A stretch of DNA of 64,000 nt from [Clostridium] ultunense DSM 10521 (GCF_000511955.1 NZ_AZSU01000003.1:732124-796123), one strand, 5' to 3'. Shown: positions 7,873 to 17,280, counted from the first letter of the stretch. The notes: generated from the letters alone by a model not told the origin. Made by a program: numbers and translations.

Positions 7873-9810
7873 GTGAGAAAAATACTTATTATTATCCTTA
7901 TCCTTTGTTTATTACCTTTAAAACCAATAGCAGAAAAAGAAGAATACCATATTGTAATCAAAAATGGCACCATATTTAATCCTTCAACAGATCATGAATT
8001 AGTAGGTTATAACATAGGGATTAAAGATGATAAAATCTTAAGGATCACCAAGGAAGACATTTCGGGAAAAGAAGAGATAGATGCAACCGGCTTAGTAGTC
8101 TCCCCTGGTTTTATAGATCTTATATCCTATGACCCGAATTCTGTGGGTATTAGGCTAAAAGTTTTAGATGGAATCACTAGTAATTTGGCTATGCATGGTG
8201 GTACGGAAGATGCAGAACAATGGTATAGGGGCTGGTCTAAAAGCGGTGTTTTAACTAATTTTGGTGCTTCATCTTTTATTACTAGGCAACGCTGGCCCAT
8301 TGTTGGTTATGGAGTAGATACAGAGATGACCAAGAAAGAGGATATAGAAAGATTAGTAGAAGATGCTAAAAGAAATATAGAAGCAGGTGCTTTAGGCATT
8401 TCCTTTAGCTTTGAATATGTACCTGGTATAAAATATGAAGTAATTCCTCTGCTGAATTTGGCCAAGGAATATAATGTACCTACCTTTTACCATTTGAGAT
8501 ATTCGGATGGAGATAGAGGCTTAGAGGGTATAAAGGAAGTTATAGAATATGGTAAAGAAACTGGCGCCATAATCCATATTATGCATATTAACAGTACTGG
8601 AGGAACCTTCCATATGGAGGAAGCTTTGGAGATGGTTAACAAAGCTAGAGAAGAAGGGTTGGATATTACTGCCTGTGTTTACCCCTATAATTTTTGGGCT
8701 ACCTATATTGATTCAGCTAGATTTAGGCCGGAATGGCAGAAAAGGTATAGAATTACCTATGAGGATTTACAGATAGGAGGCACAGATATACGTATTACTA
8801 AAGATACCTTTGACAAATATAGGACCCAACATCTATTGGTAGCAGCCCATGGTTCTATGCCTGAAGAAGAATTGATAATGGCATTAAAAGACCCTCATAT
8901 TATGATAGGTAGTGATACTATAATTGAACCCTCTGGCAACAATCATCCAAGAGGGGCAGGAACTTATAGTAGGCTCTTTGGAAAATATGTAAGAGAAGAG
9001 AAGGTCCTCTCTACTATGGATGCTATAAAAAAGGTAAGCTACTTACCTGCTAAAAGGATGGAATCTGTTGCTCCACAGATGAGGTATAAGGGAAGGATAG
9101 AGATAGGCAGTGATGCAGATATTACCATATTCAATCCAGATACCATAATAGATAGAAGTACTGTAAAGGACACAACCCTTCCCTCAGTAGGGGTAGAGTA
9201 CGTAATTATCAATGGTGTTATAGTAAAAAACAATAATGGTATTGTAGAAGGAATAAGCCCTGGAAGACCAATACGCTCCTATTTTGTAGACAAAATAGAT
9301 GAAAATAAACCTATTGATTTCAATTTAAAATTAGAGGATAAGGATAAAATATCTTTAGAATCAGTTTACGAATTAGATGGACAAATCTACCTCCCAATTA
9401 AAAGACTATTTGAGTATCTAAATATAGCAACAGAAAACAATAAGGACGGAAGTATAAATATTGGAAATGTTGTTAATCTAGAAATAGGGAATAAGGCGGC
9501 TAAAATTGGTGATAAGGAAATGGTTTTTGATAAGGAACCTATTATATATAAAGAAGGAATTTACATAGGTGCTAAAGACTTGGGAAAAATATTGGAAGGA
9601 AATTTTAAATTAATTTACCATGAAAAAGGGATTGACTTTAAATATGGAGAATCAGATAAAACTATTGAAGCATTTTTACCTATTGATGAAGAAAAGATTA
9701 AAACTACCAATAGCAAAAAATCTTATATTGGTGCTTACGGATTCTCAGCTTTGATTATAGCTTTAGTGCTATTTAGTTTGAAAGATAAAAAAGGATCAAG
9801 GGAAATTTAA
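7873..9810 (+). CDS. Secreted, membrane-anchored D-aminoacylase-like amidohydrolase with stalk domain
   Basis: 645 residues. Residues 1-20 are a signal peptide; about 25-450 are an amidohydrolase/D-aminoacylase-like barrel; about 490-610 look like a copper-amine-oxidase N-terminal (stalk) repeat, with YLPIKRLFEYLNI and YIGAKDLGKIL; a final helix near 618-638 followed by lysines should anchor the C-terminus. The normal HxH metal pair after the first strand (GFIDxHxH) reads GFIDLISYD, so both histidines are lost, while YHLRYSD, IIHIMHINSTG, AAHGSMPEEEL and GSDTI retain the other ligand positions. It may bind one metal, act on a different substrate, or be non-catalytic. GTG start with GGGGATGTG upstream. 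Fold confident, activity uncertain. Confidence 0.75.
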   Translation: MRKILIIILILCLLPLKPIAEKEEYHIVIKNGTIFNPSTDHELVGYNIGIKDDKILRITKEDISGKEEIDATGLVVSPGFIDLISYDPNSVGIRLKVLDGITSNLAMHGGTEDAEQWYRGWSKSGVLTNFGASSFITRQRWPIVGYGVDTEMTKKEDIERLVEDAKRNIEAGALGISFSFEYVPGIKYEVIPLLNLAKEYNVPTFYHLRYSDGDRGLEGIKEVIEYGKETGAIIHIMHINSTGGTFHMEEALEMVNKAREEGLDITACVYPYNFWATYIDSARFRPEWQKRYRITYEDLQIGGTDIRITKDTFDKYRTQHLLVAAHGSMPEEELIMALKDPHIMIGSDTIIEPSGNNHPRGAGTYSRLFGKYVREEKVLSTMDAIKKVSYLPAKRMESVAPQMRYKGRIEIGSDADITIFNPDTIIDRSTVKDTTLPSVGVEYVIINGVIVKNNNGIVEGISPGRPIRSYFVDKIDENKPIDFNLKLEDKDKISLESVYELDGQIYLPIKRLFEYLNIATENNKDGSINIGNVVNLEIGNKAAKIGDKEMVFDKEPIIYKEGIYIGAKDLGKILEGNFKLIYHEKGIDFKYGESDKTIEAFLPIDEEKIKTTNSKKSYIGAYGFSALIIALVLFSLKDKKGSREI

Positions 9811-9828
9811 ATATCCCTGATCCTTTTT
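9793..9828. terminator. Bidirectional terminator over overlapping stop codons
   Basis: GGATCAAGGGA (9793-9803) pairs with TCCCTGATCC (9814-9823) with one bulge, preceded by A6 and followed by T5. The stops of the two convergent genes (9810 and 9807) fall in the loop, so one hairpin ends both transcripts. Confidence 0.75.
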
Positions 9829-10565
9829 ATTTCTTCACCCAGATTATGAATATCATATTCTAAAGCTATTATTGGATTAATATTATACATATATAGTAAT
9901 TTCATAATAAATGCAATATTATTATTAGAAGGTCTGTTGTGTTCATCATAAATTCCATTGTTCCAATGGAGATGGATATATTCAATCCTTTTATTTAATA
10001 TCCTTATCCAATCCTCTAAGCCATTTTTACTTTCAAGTATGGCATGTCCAATATCTAAGCATACTTTTACATTGGGTAAATCTATGGTATCAATTAAATC
10101 CTTTACAAAAATTGGGTCCTCTTCAAATACATTTTCTATAAGTACTATCCCCTTATAGTCATCCATTTCCTTTAGTATTTGATTCCAAAACTCTTTATTC
10201 AATCTATTAGTAAGTTCCTCTATTTTAGGCTCTTTTATCCAAGGACTTATTTGGCTATGAAATATTATATAATCTACATCTAGCTTTTTCCCAATTTTTA
10301 AAGTCAATATATATCTTTCGTAACTTGCCTGTCTTATCTTTTTATCTGGGCTTACTGGTTTTAAGTCCAAAAAGGGTCCATGTAAAGATAAGGTGTTAGA
10401 AAACCCGTATAAAGTTTTTTTGTATTCCTCTACCCTTTCTTTCCATCCCTCATCTAATAAATCAGGCTTAACAAAATCTTGTATCTCTAGTCCTATACCC
10501 AATTGAATATACTTTTCCTTATGAAAATCACGAATATTAGATATGCATTTAATAATCTTATGCAT
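9807..10565 (-). CDS. Sugar phosphate isomerase/epimerase-like TIM barrel protein
   Basis: A 252-residue xylose-isomerase-like (AP endonuclease family 2) barrel. Strand-end motifs are in order: LSLHGPFLDL near 60, DYIIFHSQISP near 100, IVLIENVFEE near 143, VCLDIGHAILES near 168, YIHLHWNNGIYDEHN near 195 and IALEYD near 235; these provide His, Glu, Asp and His metal ligands. The family includes isomerases, epimerases and endonuclease IV relatives, so the substrate cannot be assigned. It overlaps its convergent neighbour by 4 bp at the stop codons. GGGGTT lies upstream of the start. Confidence 0.7.
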   Translation of the reverse strand: MHKIIKCISNIRDFHKEKYIQLGIGLEIQDFVKPDLLDEGWKERVEEYKKTLYGFSNTLSLHGPFLDLKPVSPDKKIRQASYERYILTLKIGKKLDVDYIIFHSQISPWIKEPKIEELTNRLNKEFWNQILKEMDDYKGIVLIENVFEEDPIFVKDLIDTIDLPNVKVCLDIGHAILESKNGLEDWIRILNKRIEYIHLHWNNGIYDEHNRPSNNNIAFIMKLLYMYNINPIIALEYDIHNLGEEIKRIRDI

Positions 10566-10676
10566 GGTTTTAACCCCATTTCTTACTAGTTTGTAAATAC
10601 ATATTATATACCAAATATGTTTAATTTGCTATAATTGTTTTATAGTTTATTATTTTTTCTTGGGAGGAGTAAAGTT

Positions 10677-11351
10677 GTGAGATTTCAGATATTGAATGGC
10701 TTCACATTAAAGATGATAATGACCATGTTTATGGTGCTTGATCATATTGCCCAATTTATACCCGGAGCCCCCTATTGGTTCCATTGGTTAGGTCGGTTAG
10801 TAGCTCCCATATTCATCTTTTTATTAACTGAAGGCTATATCCACACAAGGGATTCTTCAGTCTATATGAAAAGACTCTTTATATGGTCAGCTATAATGTT
10901 TGCTGGTAATGGAACTATTTGGTTAACCTTTAGGAAGGATACATTCATACCAAATAATATATTCTTTTCCATGGCTTTAGGAATAGCCCTTCTCATTAAT
11001 TTAGAAAGAGAAGAAAAAAATAAATGGATTATATTTTTAATTGTACTCCTCTCTACTTTTGCTGAAGGCTCTTTAATGATTACAGCTATGGTGTTGATAT
11101 TCCACTTTTTAAAAGAGGATAAAATGCGACTATCCTTAACTTATATTGTGATTTCTGCTACTTTTTTACAAGGTGGATTTACCTACAAAAATCTTTTTAT
11201 TGAAAATCCTCAATGGATGATGGTTTTTGCATTGCCCTTTATTCTTATGTATAATGGCAAAAAAGGTCCTAATATTAAGTATTTTTTTTATATATTTTAC
11301 CCAGTCCATATATGGATTCTCTTCATACTAGGGTACTTTATGGGAAAATAG
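10677..11351 (+). CDS. TraX-family membrane protein
   Basis: A 224-residue protein with about seven membrane segments. The frame extends upstream to 10635, but GGGAGGAG at 10662-10669 fits the GTG at 10677. KMIMTMFMVLDHIAQFIPG and WFHWLGRLVAPIFIFLLTEG are typical of TraX, the family named for F-pilin N-acetylation but widespread on Firmicute chromosomes, where its role is unclear. Nothing around it suggests conjugation, so it is probably a chromosomal acyltransferase-like protein. Confidence 0.75.
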   Translation: MRFQILNGFTLKMIMTMFMVLDHIAQFIPGAPYWFHWLGRLVAPIFIFLLTEGYIHTRDSSVYMKRLFIWSAIMFAGNGTIWLTFRKDTFIPNNIFFSMALGIALLINLEREEKNKWIIFLIVLLSTFAEGSLMITAMVLIFHFLKEDKMRLSLTYIVISATFLQGGFTYKNLFIENPQWMMVFALPFILMYNGKKGPNIKYFFYIFYPVHIWILFILGYFMGK

Positions 11352-11430
11352 AATCCTGCTAGGTTTACATGAGTAATTTTTTTCTTATATGATATAATAA
11401 ACTAACCATCATTTTTAGAAAGGAATAGAT

Positions 11431-12438
11431 ATGAATATTAATTTCAATTATGAAAAGAAAAATATAGACTATGTATCTGGGTATATATTTAAAGGTAGAA
11501 GTTATAGATGTAGTTATGTAAGATATAAAACTTTGTATGAAAATTCCTCTCCTGGTACAGAGAATGTGGAAATGTATTTTTATCAACCTAAAAAAGAGGT
11601 TCGTGCCTCAACTTTAATCCTCCACGGACTAGGTAGTAGAAATATTAAGTTTTTATTATGGCTTGGTCCCCATCTGGCAAATGCAGGAGTAAGTACAACC
11701 ATATTAATACTTCCTGGTAACTATACGAGGGTTGAAGATAATTCCATGAGTGGAAGAAGTTATCTTTATCCGGACATAAATGTTATGTACAAATTTTGGG
11801 AACATGGAGTAGTTGATACCTTAAGCACCATTGATTTACTTGAACAATCTAATTATTGGAAGGAAAACAATATTATTCTTGGGTATTGTTTAGGAGGAAT
11901 GATTTCAACAATGGTTGGTGTTATAGATGCTAGGATCAACCATCTATTATTTATGACTACTGGTGGCCATATCCCTAGGATACTTCACCAATCCCCTGCT
12001 ACGGCCTTTGTCAGAAGGATGTTTGATAAAGGTTTTAAAGCTGATTTTGATTTAGATAATAAAGAAAAATTATATAATATTTATAATAAAGAATTCCCAA
12101 GAGTAAAAAGTATGTCCTTAAATGAAATAGTATCTAACGATGAAATTCATCCCTTGTTTAAAATTGATCCCATATCCTATGCCCATTTATTGGATATGAA
12201 AAAAGTTACCTTCATAGATGCCTATTTTGATTCAACTTTACCTATACAATCTAGGAAGGTTTTATATGATGAAATGTATGGAGCTAATAGAAAAGTGCTG
12301 CCTATAAGTCATGTTAATTGGTTGCCCTTTGGATATTTTCTTGCAAAGTATATTCTTCATAAGCTAAATATTAATGCTAAAGAAGCAAAAAAAGCGCTGC
12401 TCACTAGAGAAGTAATAGAAAATCCATTGGAAAAATAA
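11431..12438 (+). CDS. Alpha/beta hydrolase with a cysteine nucleophile-elbow (PHA-synthase-like box)
   Basis: 335 residues. LILHGLGSRN near 62 is the oxyanion HG motif, and the nucleophile elbow is NIILGYCLGGMIS near 150, with Cys where serine hydrolases have Ser. GxCxGG is the lipase-like box of polyhydroxyalkanoate synthases. An acid in IDAYFDSTLP near 270 and a histidine in ISHVNWLPF near 295 could complete a Cys-Asp-His triad. The protein lacks other PhaC landmarks and may be an acyltransferase or thiol hydrolase. AGAAAGGAAT precedes the ATG; the next gene follows within 20 bp and is also an alpha/beta hydrolase. Confidence 0.7.
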   Translation: MNINFNYEKKNIDYVSGYIFKGRSYRCSYVRYKTLYENSSPGTENVEMYFYQPKKEVRASTLILHGLGSRNIKFLLWLGPHLANAGVSTTILILPGNYTRVEDNSMSGRSYLYPDINVMYKFWEHGVVDTLSTIDLLEQSNYWKENNIILGYCLGGMISTMVGVIDARINHLLFMTTGGHIPRILHQSPATAFVRRMFDKGFKADFDLDNKEKLYNIYNKEFPRVKSMSLNEIVSNDEIHPLFKIDPISYAHLLDMKKVTFIDAYFDSTLPIQSRKVLYDEMYGANRKVLPISHVNWLPFGYFLAKYILHKLNINAKEAKKALLTREVIENPLEK

Positions 12439-12453
12439 AATTGGATGGTGTTT

Positions 12454-13437
12454 ATGGATAAAATTAAGGTAAAACTAAAAAAATCTTATTTTATAGCTAA
12501 TAAAATATATCTTTTTTTAATTTTTATCTTCCTTGCTATAGAGGATTTTAGTTTAGGGTTTTATTATTTTTTAATATCCCTGTTTATCTATGGATGGAAA
12601 ACCCTTAGATCAAAAGTTCCTATCGAGGTAAATAAAGAGTTTAAAAGCAAAACTTTTGTATATAAACGTACTAGGAATAGGGATTTAAAATTAGACCTAT
12701 GGCTGCCCTCTAAGACTAGTAAGAAGAATCCCCTAGTATTTTTCTGCCATGGTGGCGGGTGGATTTCTGGCTTTAGAAATCAACCCAATAATGTTTCCTG
12801 GTGTAAATACTTGGCTTCAAAGGGTTTTGCTGTAGTTAGCATAGATTATAGATATGGATATAGGAATACTATGGAGGACATCCTTTCCGATTATACAGAT
12901 GCACTAAACTATGTAAAGAAAAATCATAAAAGACTAAATGTAAATAAGGAAAAGATTATATTAATGGGATTATCAGCAGGAGGCCATCTTTCATTACTAT
13001 ATTCCACCTATCATACTAATCAAAAAAATGAAAAAGAGATGAAGGGAATTAAGGGGGTAGTGGCCTACTATTCTCCTACAGATTTAAATGATATATTTAT
13101 CTCAGAAAATAAATCTATATTTGCAAGATTTGCAACAAAACAGACTTTAAAGGGAGGTCCTGTTGAAAAAGAAGAAATATATGATTACTATTCACCTATT
13201 AGTTGGATAAGCGATAGAATGGTTCCCTGCTTAATTGCCCATGGGAAGATGGATACTACTGTACCCTTTAAATCCTCTGTGAAATTTGTTAAAACCTTAA
13301 GGGAATATAAAATAAAATATACCTTTTTAGTCCATAGAAAAGGTGGACATTCCTTCGATACAAAGCTTAAAGATATTAGCACGGTAAATACATTAGAAAG
13401 AACTGTAAGATTTATTAGAAAAACTATGGATATGTAA
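12454..13437 (+). CDS. Membrane-anchored alpha/beta hydrolase (esterase/HSL type)
   Basis: 327 residues from ATG 12454 (preceded by GGATGGTG); an in-frame ATG at 12445 has no RBS. One or two hydrophobic segments near residues 10-45 are followed by an esterase domain: FFCHGGGWISG oxyanion hole near 95, GLSAGGHLSL nucleophile elbow near 170, an Asp in AHGKMDTTVPF near 268 and the His in KGGHSF near 300. The HGGGW plus GxSAGG pair marks the carboxylesterase/lipase group acting on acyl esters. It overlaps no gene but is 15 bp after the Cys-hydrolase, so the two are likely cotranscribed. Confidence 0.8.
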   Translation: MDKIKVKLKKSYFIANKIYLFLIFIFLAIEDFSLGFYYFLISLFIYGWKTLRSKVPIEVNKEFKSKTFVYKRTRNRDLKLDLWLPSKTSKKNPLVFFCHGGGWISGFRNQPNNVSWCKYLASKGFAVVSIDYRYGYRNTMEDILSDYTDALNYVKKNHKRLNVNKEKIILMGLSAGGHLSLLYSTYHTNQKNEKEMKGIKGVVAYYSPTDLNDIFISENKSIFARFATKQTLKGGPVEKEEIYDYYSPISWISDRMVPCLIAHGKMDTTVPFKSSVKFVKTLREYKIKYTFLVHRKGGHSFDTKLKDISTVNTLERTVRFIRKTMDM

Positions 13438-13450
13438 AGTAGGTGTTCCA

Positions 13451-14059
13451 ATGATTATTACAAAGATAGAACCACAAAATAATGACAAAAGAGTTAATGT
13501 ATATCTAAATGGAGAGTTTGCCTTCGGGCTTATGATGGAAATCCAATATAAATATGGTCTAAAGGAAGGGATGGTTTTAGACCAAGATTTTGTTGAAGAA
13601 GTGCTATTGGAAGAAGAACAATTAAAAGCCAACAATACTGCATTAAGTTACTTAACTCACAGAAAGAGAACAGAGAAAGAAATTATAGATAAATTAAAGA
13701 AAAAGGGTTTTGAAGAAAATATAATAGAAAAGACTTTAGATTATCTGCAAAACTATGGTTTAGTAGATGATTTAGACTTTGCCAGTAGTTTCGCTAGGGA
13801 TAAGATAAAGTTAAATAAGCAAGGCCCTCAAAGAATCAAATATGAACTATATAGGAAAGGTATCTCTCAGGAAATAATTGAAAAAATTCTAAAGGAAGAC
13901 GATGAATATCCTAGAGCTTTGGAATTGGCTAAGAAAAAACTACCTTCCTATAAGAATGACAATAGGGATAAAATCTATAGAAAATTAGGAGGGTTCCTGC
14001 AAAGACGAGGATATTCCTATGATTGTATTTCTAGAGTATTGAAGGAATTATTAGAATAG
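13451..14059 (+). CDS. recX: RecX family regulatory protein
   Basis: A 202-residue, charged, all-helical protein with the three tandem three-helix repeats of Rec[21 protein letters not shown] near 65, [16 protein letters not shown] near 105, and [20 protein letters not shown] at the end. A basic beta-strand N-terminal section (residues 1-60) is typical of Firmicute RecX. RecX caps or limits RecA filaments. recA is not in this window. AGGTG precedes the ATG; it is 13 bp after the esterase gene. Confidence 0.88.
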   Translation: MIITKIEPQNNDKRVNVYLNGEFAFGLMMEIQYKYGLKEGMVLDQDFVEEVLLEEEQLKANNTALSYLTHRKRTEKEIIDKLKKKGFEENIIEKTLDYLQNYGLVDDLDFASSFARDKIKLNKQGPQRIKYELYRKGISQEIIEKILKEDDEYPRALELAKKKLPSYKNDNRDKIYRKLGGFLQRRGYSYDCISRVLKELLE

Positions 14060-14070
14060 GTGATAATAGA

Positions 14071-14325
14071 ATGTGCTATGTATATATTTTAGAATGTGCA
14101 GATAAGACCCTATATACAGGTTGGACTGTAGATTTAGAAAAACGGTTAAAAATCCATAATGAAGGGAAAGCCTCTAAATATACTAGGGCTCGGCTTCCTG
14201 TAAAATTAGTATATGTAGAAAAGTATGAAAATAAAATTAATGCACAAAAGCGGGAATGGCAGATAAAGCAACTAAGTAGAAAAGAAAAACTCGAACTGTT
14301 AAATAATGGTTTAAATAATAATTAA
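14071..14325 (+). CDS. GIY-YIG nuclease family protein (UPF0213 type)
   Basis: An 84-residue single-domain protein: [18 protein letters not shown] supplies the GIY-YIG strands as VYI and YTG, followed by [17 protein letters not shown] with the conserved Arg and His. The metal-ligand Glu is in [18 protein letters not shown]. Small UPF0213 proteins are common chromosomal genes of uncertain DNA-repair role. AGGTGATA precedes the start, and the gene follows recX by 11 bp, so cotranscription is likely. Confidence 0.88.
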   Translation: MCYVYILECADKTLYTGWTVDLEKRLKIHNEGKASKYTRARLPVKLVYVEKYENKINAQKREWQIKQLSRKEKLELLNNGLNNN

Positions 14326-14447
14326 TCTTAAAATATAACTTAATTTTACATTTTTTACCTTGACTATATTAGGTTTTTAGTGTATTCTCAATATAATTGT
14401 AACTAGCTTGTTTACTAATATACATTAATATGAAGGAGGAATGTCTA

Positions 14448-15467
14448 TTGAGGATTGCTATTGTGACGGATAAATCTAGAATGGATTTATTACCGTCAGA
14501 AGAAGGTTTTAAAGAGGATGAACAGAAGAGAAAGACTGCTGAAGAAGTAAAGAATATTTTGTCCCAAAAATATGATTGTATTTCTTTAATAGCCGACGAT
14601 AACATTATTAATCAGCTAAAAGCTGAAAATGTAGACCTAGTCTTCAACCTGTGTAATGGCATAAGAGGCGATAGTAAACTAGCCCAATTACCTGCCCTTT
14701 TAGAGTATGCCAACATTCCTTACACCGGTTCTTCAATCTTAGGTCACACCCTTGCCATAAATAAGGTTTACTCATCTAAAATATTTAGAGCTGCAGATAT
14801 ACCTACACCTAATTTTGTTTCAGTCTATAATGCTGATCAACTAAAAGATTTAAATATTAAGTTTCCTATTTTGGTAAAACCAAATGATGAAGGCTCCAGT
14901 AGGGGCATACATCAAGACAGCCTGGTTTTTGACATGGATAGTTTAATTGAAAAAGTAGAAGAAGAATTAGGGATATATAATCCGCCTATTATGCTAAATG
15001 AATATATTGAGGGTAGAGAGTTCTCCATAGGAATTGTGGGAAATGAAGAAGATATGATGGTATTGCCTATTCAAGAGGTAGATCTTTCACATCTTCCTGA
15101 AGATTTAATTAGATTTTACAGCTTTGAAATAAAGGCTTATTACAAAGATAAGACTGTTTACCATATACCTCCCCAGCTAGATGAAGGGGAAAAAAGGCTT
15201 TTAGAATACACTGCCATCAAAGCTTTTAAAGCTTTAGGATTAAAAGATTATGCTAGAGTAGATATTAGGCTAAAGGATGGAATTCCCTATGTTTTAGAAA
15301 TCAACTCCCTTCCAGGGCTTATGAAAGAAAAAAGCTCTTTATATAGGATGGCTGAAGCCACCAGTTTAGGTTATGAGGGTTTAGTCTTTAAAATAGTGGA
15401 AACTTCCATTAAAAGATATAATCTTCAAACTGGTACTTTCCATGGGCCACGTATAGTTGGTATTTAA
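14448..15467 (+). CDS. D-alanine-D-alanine ligase-like ATP-grasp enzyme
   Basis: 339 residues from a TTG at 14448, chosen because AAGGAGGAATG ends 6 nt before it; the in-frame ATG at 14430 lies in front of that RBS. Landmarks: VDLVFNLCNGIRG near 65, PYTGSSILGHTLAINK near 95, the ATP-grasp lysine strand FPILVKPNDEGSSRGI near 135, NEYIEGREFSIGIVG near 182, ARVDIRLKDG and YVLEINSLPG near 275-290 with the Mg-binding Glu and Asn. These match Ddl. It is a stand-alone gene, so it may serve a paralogous dipeptide ligase role; VanW lies just downstream in the opposite direction. Confidence 0.75.
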   Translation: MRIAIVTDKSRMDLLPSEEGFKEDEQKRKTAEEVKNILSQKYDCISLIADDNIINQLKAENVDLVFNLCNGIRGDSKLAQLPALLEYANIPYTGSSILGHTLAINKVYSSKIFRAADIPTPNFVSVYNADQLKDLNIKFPILVKPNDEGSSRGIHQDSLVFDMDSLIEKVEEELGIYNPPIMLNEYIEGREFSIGIVGNEEDMMVLPIQEVDLSHLPEDLIRFYSFEIKAYYKDKTVYHIPPQLDEGEKRLLEYTAIKAFKALGLKDYARVDIRLKDGIPYVLEINSLPGLMKEKSSLYRMAEATSLGYEGLVFKIVETSIKRYNLQTGTFHGPRIVGI

Positions 15468-15497
15468 TTTTATGATGAAGATGATACCCCCTTATCC

Positions 15498-16424
15498 TCA
15501 TCTATTAACTTCTATTACATAGGGTAAGGGAAGGTATCTGCTAATTCCTAAGTTTTTTATTTTAGTTGTACCATCTTCGTATTGGATCTTAACCCTAGAT
15601 TCTACAGTAGCTCCATCTATCCCTCGAAGGATTATTTTTTCCTCTCCTTTTTCCAAATTCGGGTTGTTTTTATAATGGATAGGAGCCTTCACCTTCTTCT
15701 TTATATCATGTTCCCATTCTACTCTAGGTGGCCTTTCTTGGCCATAAAATCCAATATATAATCTATTTCCAACAATTTCTGACCAGATTAAGATGGCAAA
15801 ATCCTTATGGTTCTTAAATCTGAAATCCTTATAGCCATAAGCAACTGTGGCATCTTGCCCATAAGGAACATAGTTAACTGGCATGGAATGGTTATGTCTT
15901 TCAATTGTCTCCAAATCACTTAATATTGCAACATTATATAGAGTAGAAGCAATTTTACATACCCCACCGCCTTCTGATTCTACAATATTGGGACCTGCAA
16001 AAGATGCTCCTTTTCTATATCCTCTTTCCTTAGTATAAGGGCCTATTAATTGATTCTGAGAAAATATCTCCTCAGTAGACAATACTATACCTTTAAGGGA
16101 TTTAGAAGCTAGTTTCACATTATACTCTTCCCCAGGTAGTGGATCTATTAATACTGCACAATAAGCTGCCATTAAAACAGGTGTATTATGATTCTTTTGA
16201 GCTTCTAAGAACTCCTCATCCTCTGTCCAGGGTAGATTATTTACTGGTCCAGATATATCAGGAGTATCTATTTTAACATCTTCTTTTTCTGTTTCATCAA
16301 TTTGAATTTCAATACAATCCTCTTTTACATCTAGATTAGCTTCAGCTTTTTCCGGGGAATAGGATTCCAATGCTAATAACATGGCTAAATTGGCAACAAA
16401 AGTTGAGATTTTATCCTTAGACAT
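15498..16424 (-). CDS. VanW family protein
   Basis: 308 residues from the ATG at 16424, which has GGAGG 8 nt upstream; the frame extends to 16451. The first 25 residues are weakly hydrophobic, the next 70 are acidic and probably disordered, and residues about 100-250 hold the VanW core: LKGIVLSTEEIFSQNQLIGP, FAGPNIVESEGGGVCKIAST and HNHSMPVNYVPYGQDATV. A G5-like C-terminal extension follows. VanW proteins occur in some vancomycin clusters and widely in spore formers; function is unknown, and no other van genes are here. Confidence 0.85.
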   Translation of the reverse strand: MSKDKISTFVANLAMLLALESYSPEKAEANLDVKEDCIEIQIDETEKEDVKIDTPDISGPVNNLPWTEDEEFLEAQKNHNTPVLMAAYCAVLIDPLPGEEYNVKLASKSLKGIVLSTEEIFSQNQLIGPYTKERGYRKGASFAGPNIVESEGGGVCKIASTLYNVAILSDLETIERHNHSMPVNYVPYGQDATVAYGYKDFRFKNHKDFAILIWSEIVGNRLYIGFYGQERPPRVEWEHDIKKKVKAPIHYKNNPNLEKGEEKIILRGIDGATVESRVKIQYEDGTTKIKNLGISRYLPLPYVIEVNR

Positions 16425-16669
16425 TAAAAAACCTCCATTTTCTATTTTCATGTTTAACTATTATATTTTAGTTTTTAGTTTGGAAATAGAAAATATACAT
16501 AAATATGTTTCCATTTCCTAAAATATTATTTTTCTAATCTTTCTTTCTCTAATAATCTTTACCCCGATAAATTAATATGATAAAATTAAGTCATAAAAAC
16601 ATAATTTTTATACAGTATTTTGCATATATTGATTGCTATATTTTATTATTTTAAATATGAGGTGGTCTT

Positions 16670-17242
16670 TTGGGTAGTTTTTTTGATAGAATAGAAATTA
16701 ATCCTATAATAGCTGCTATCAATGAATTAGATCAATTAGATGAAGCTTTAGATTCTCCATGTGAAATAATTTTTTTACTTACTGGTAATATCTTCAATTT
16801 AAAAGAAATAGCCAATAGAGTTAAGTCTAAAGGTAAGGGTCTGTATATCGACATAGATTTAATCGACGGTTTTTCTAAGGATACTTGGGGATTGGAGTAC
16901 ATTGTTAAAAATATTTATCCAGATGGTATTATTACTAGTAAAGAAAACCTAGTTAGGCTCAGCAAAGATTTAGGTTCTTTTACAATATTAAGGCTATTTG
17001 TCATGGACTCAATATCCTTAAAAAATGGCATTCGATCCATAAAAACTTCTAGACCTCATGCTGTAGAAATTTTTCCAGGAATTATGCCAAAGATTATGAA
17101 AATGGTTTATGAAAAAACAAATACTCCAATTATTGCTAGTGGTTTAATTATGGACAAAGAGGATGTAATAGAAGGTTTAAATTCTAATGCCATAGCCGTT
17201 TCCTCTAACAACAAAAATGTATGGTATATGGAAGGAAGTTAA
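16670..17242 (+). CDS. glpP: Glycerol-3-phosphate responsive antiterminator (GlpP)
   Basis: 190 residues starting at TTG with GAGGTGG 5 nt upstream. A GlpP barrel is visible in CEIIFLLTGNIFNLKEIANR near 32, KGLYIDIDLIDGFSKD near 57, PDGIITSKENLV near 84, LRLFVMDSISLKNGI near 105, RPHAVEIFPGIMPKI near 128 and TPIIASGLIMDKEDV near 155. GlpP binds glycerol-3-phosphate and leader mRNA of glp genes. No glpF/K/D gene is adjacent, so its target would be elsewhere. The 245 bp upstream are very AT-rich with nothing recognised. Confidence 0.88.
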   Translation: MGSFFDRIEINPIIAAINELDQLDEALDSPCEIIFLLTGNIFNLKEIANRVKSKGKGLYIDIDLIDGFSKDTWGLEYIVKNIYPDGIITSKENLVRLSKDLGSFTILRLFVMDSISLKNGIRSIKTSRPHAVEIFPGIMPKIMKMVYEKTNTPIIASGLIMDKEDVIEGLNSNAIAVSSNNKNVWYMEGS

Positions 17243-17243
17243 A

Positions 17244-17277
17244 AAATGGGTCGGAATCAAATTCCAACCCATCTTTT
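17244..17277. terminator. Terminator between glpP and cstA
   Basis: ATGGGTCGGAA (17246-17256) pairs with TTCCAACCCAT (17262-17272) apart from one mismatch, followed by CTTTTTCTT and preceded by A6. It is placed between two convergent stop codons. Confidence 0.75.
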
Positions 17278-17280
17278 TCT

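Noticed and set aside
10677..11351. Conjugative element marked by TraX
   Set aside because: TraX-family proteins are common on chromosomes and no relaxase, coupling protein or pilus gene is present.
11431..12438. PHA synthase
   Set aside because: Only the GxCxGG box is shared; length and the other motifs do not match PhaC.
14448..16424. Vancomycin resistance cluster (D-Ala ligase plus VanW)
   Set aside because: The two genes face each other, and vanH, vanX and vanRS are absent; both families are ordinary chromosomal genes.
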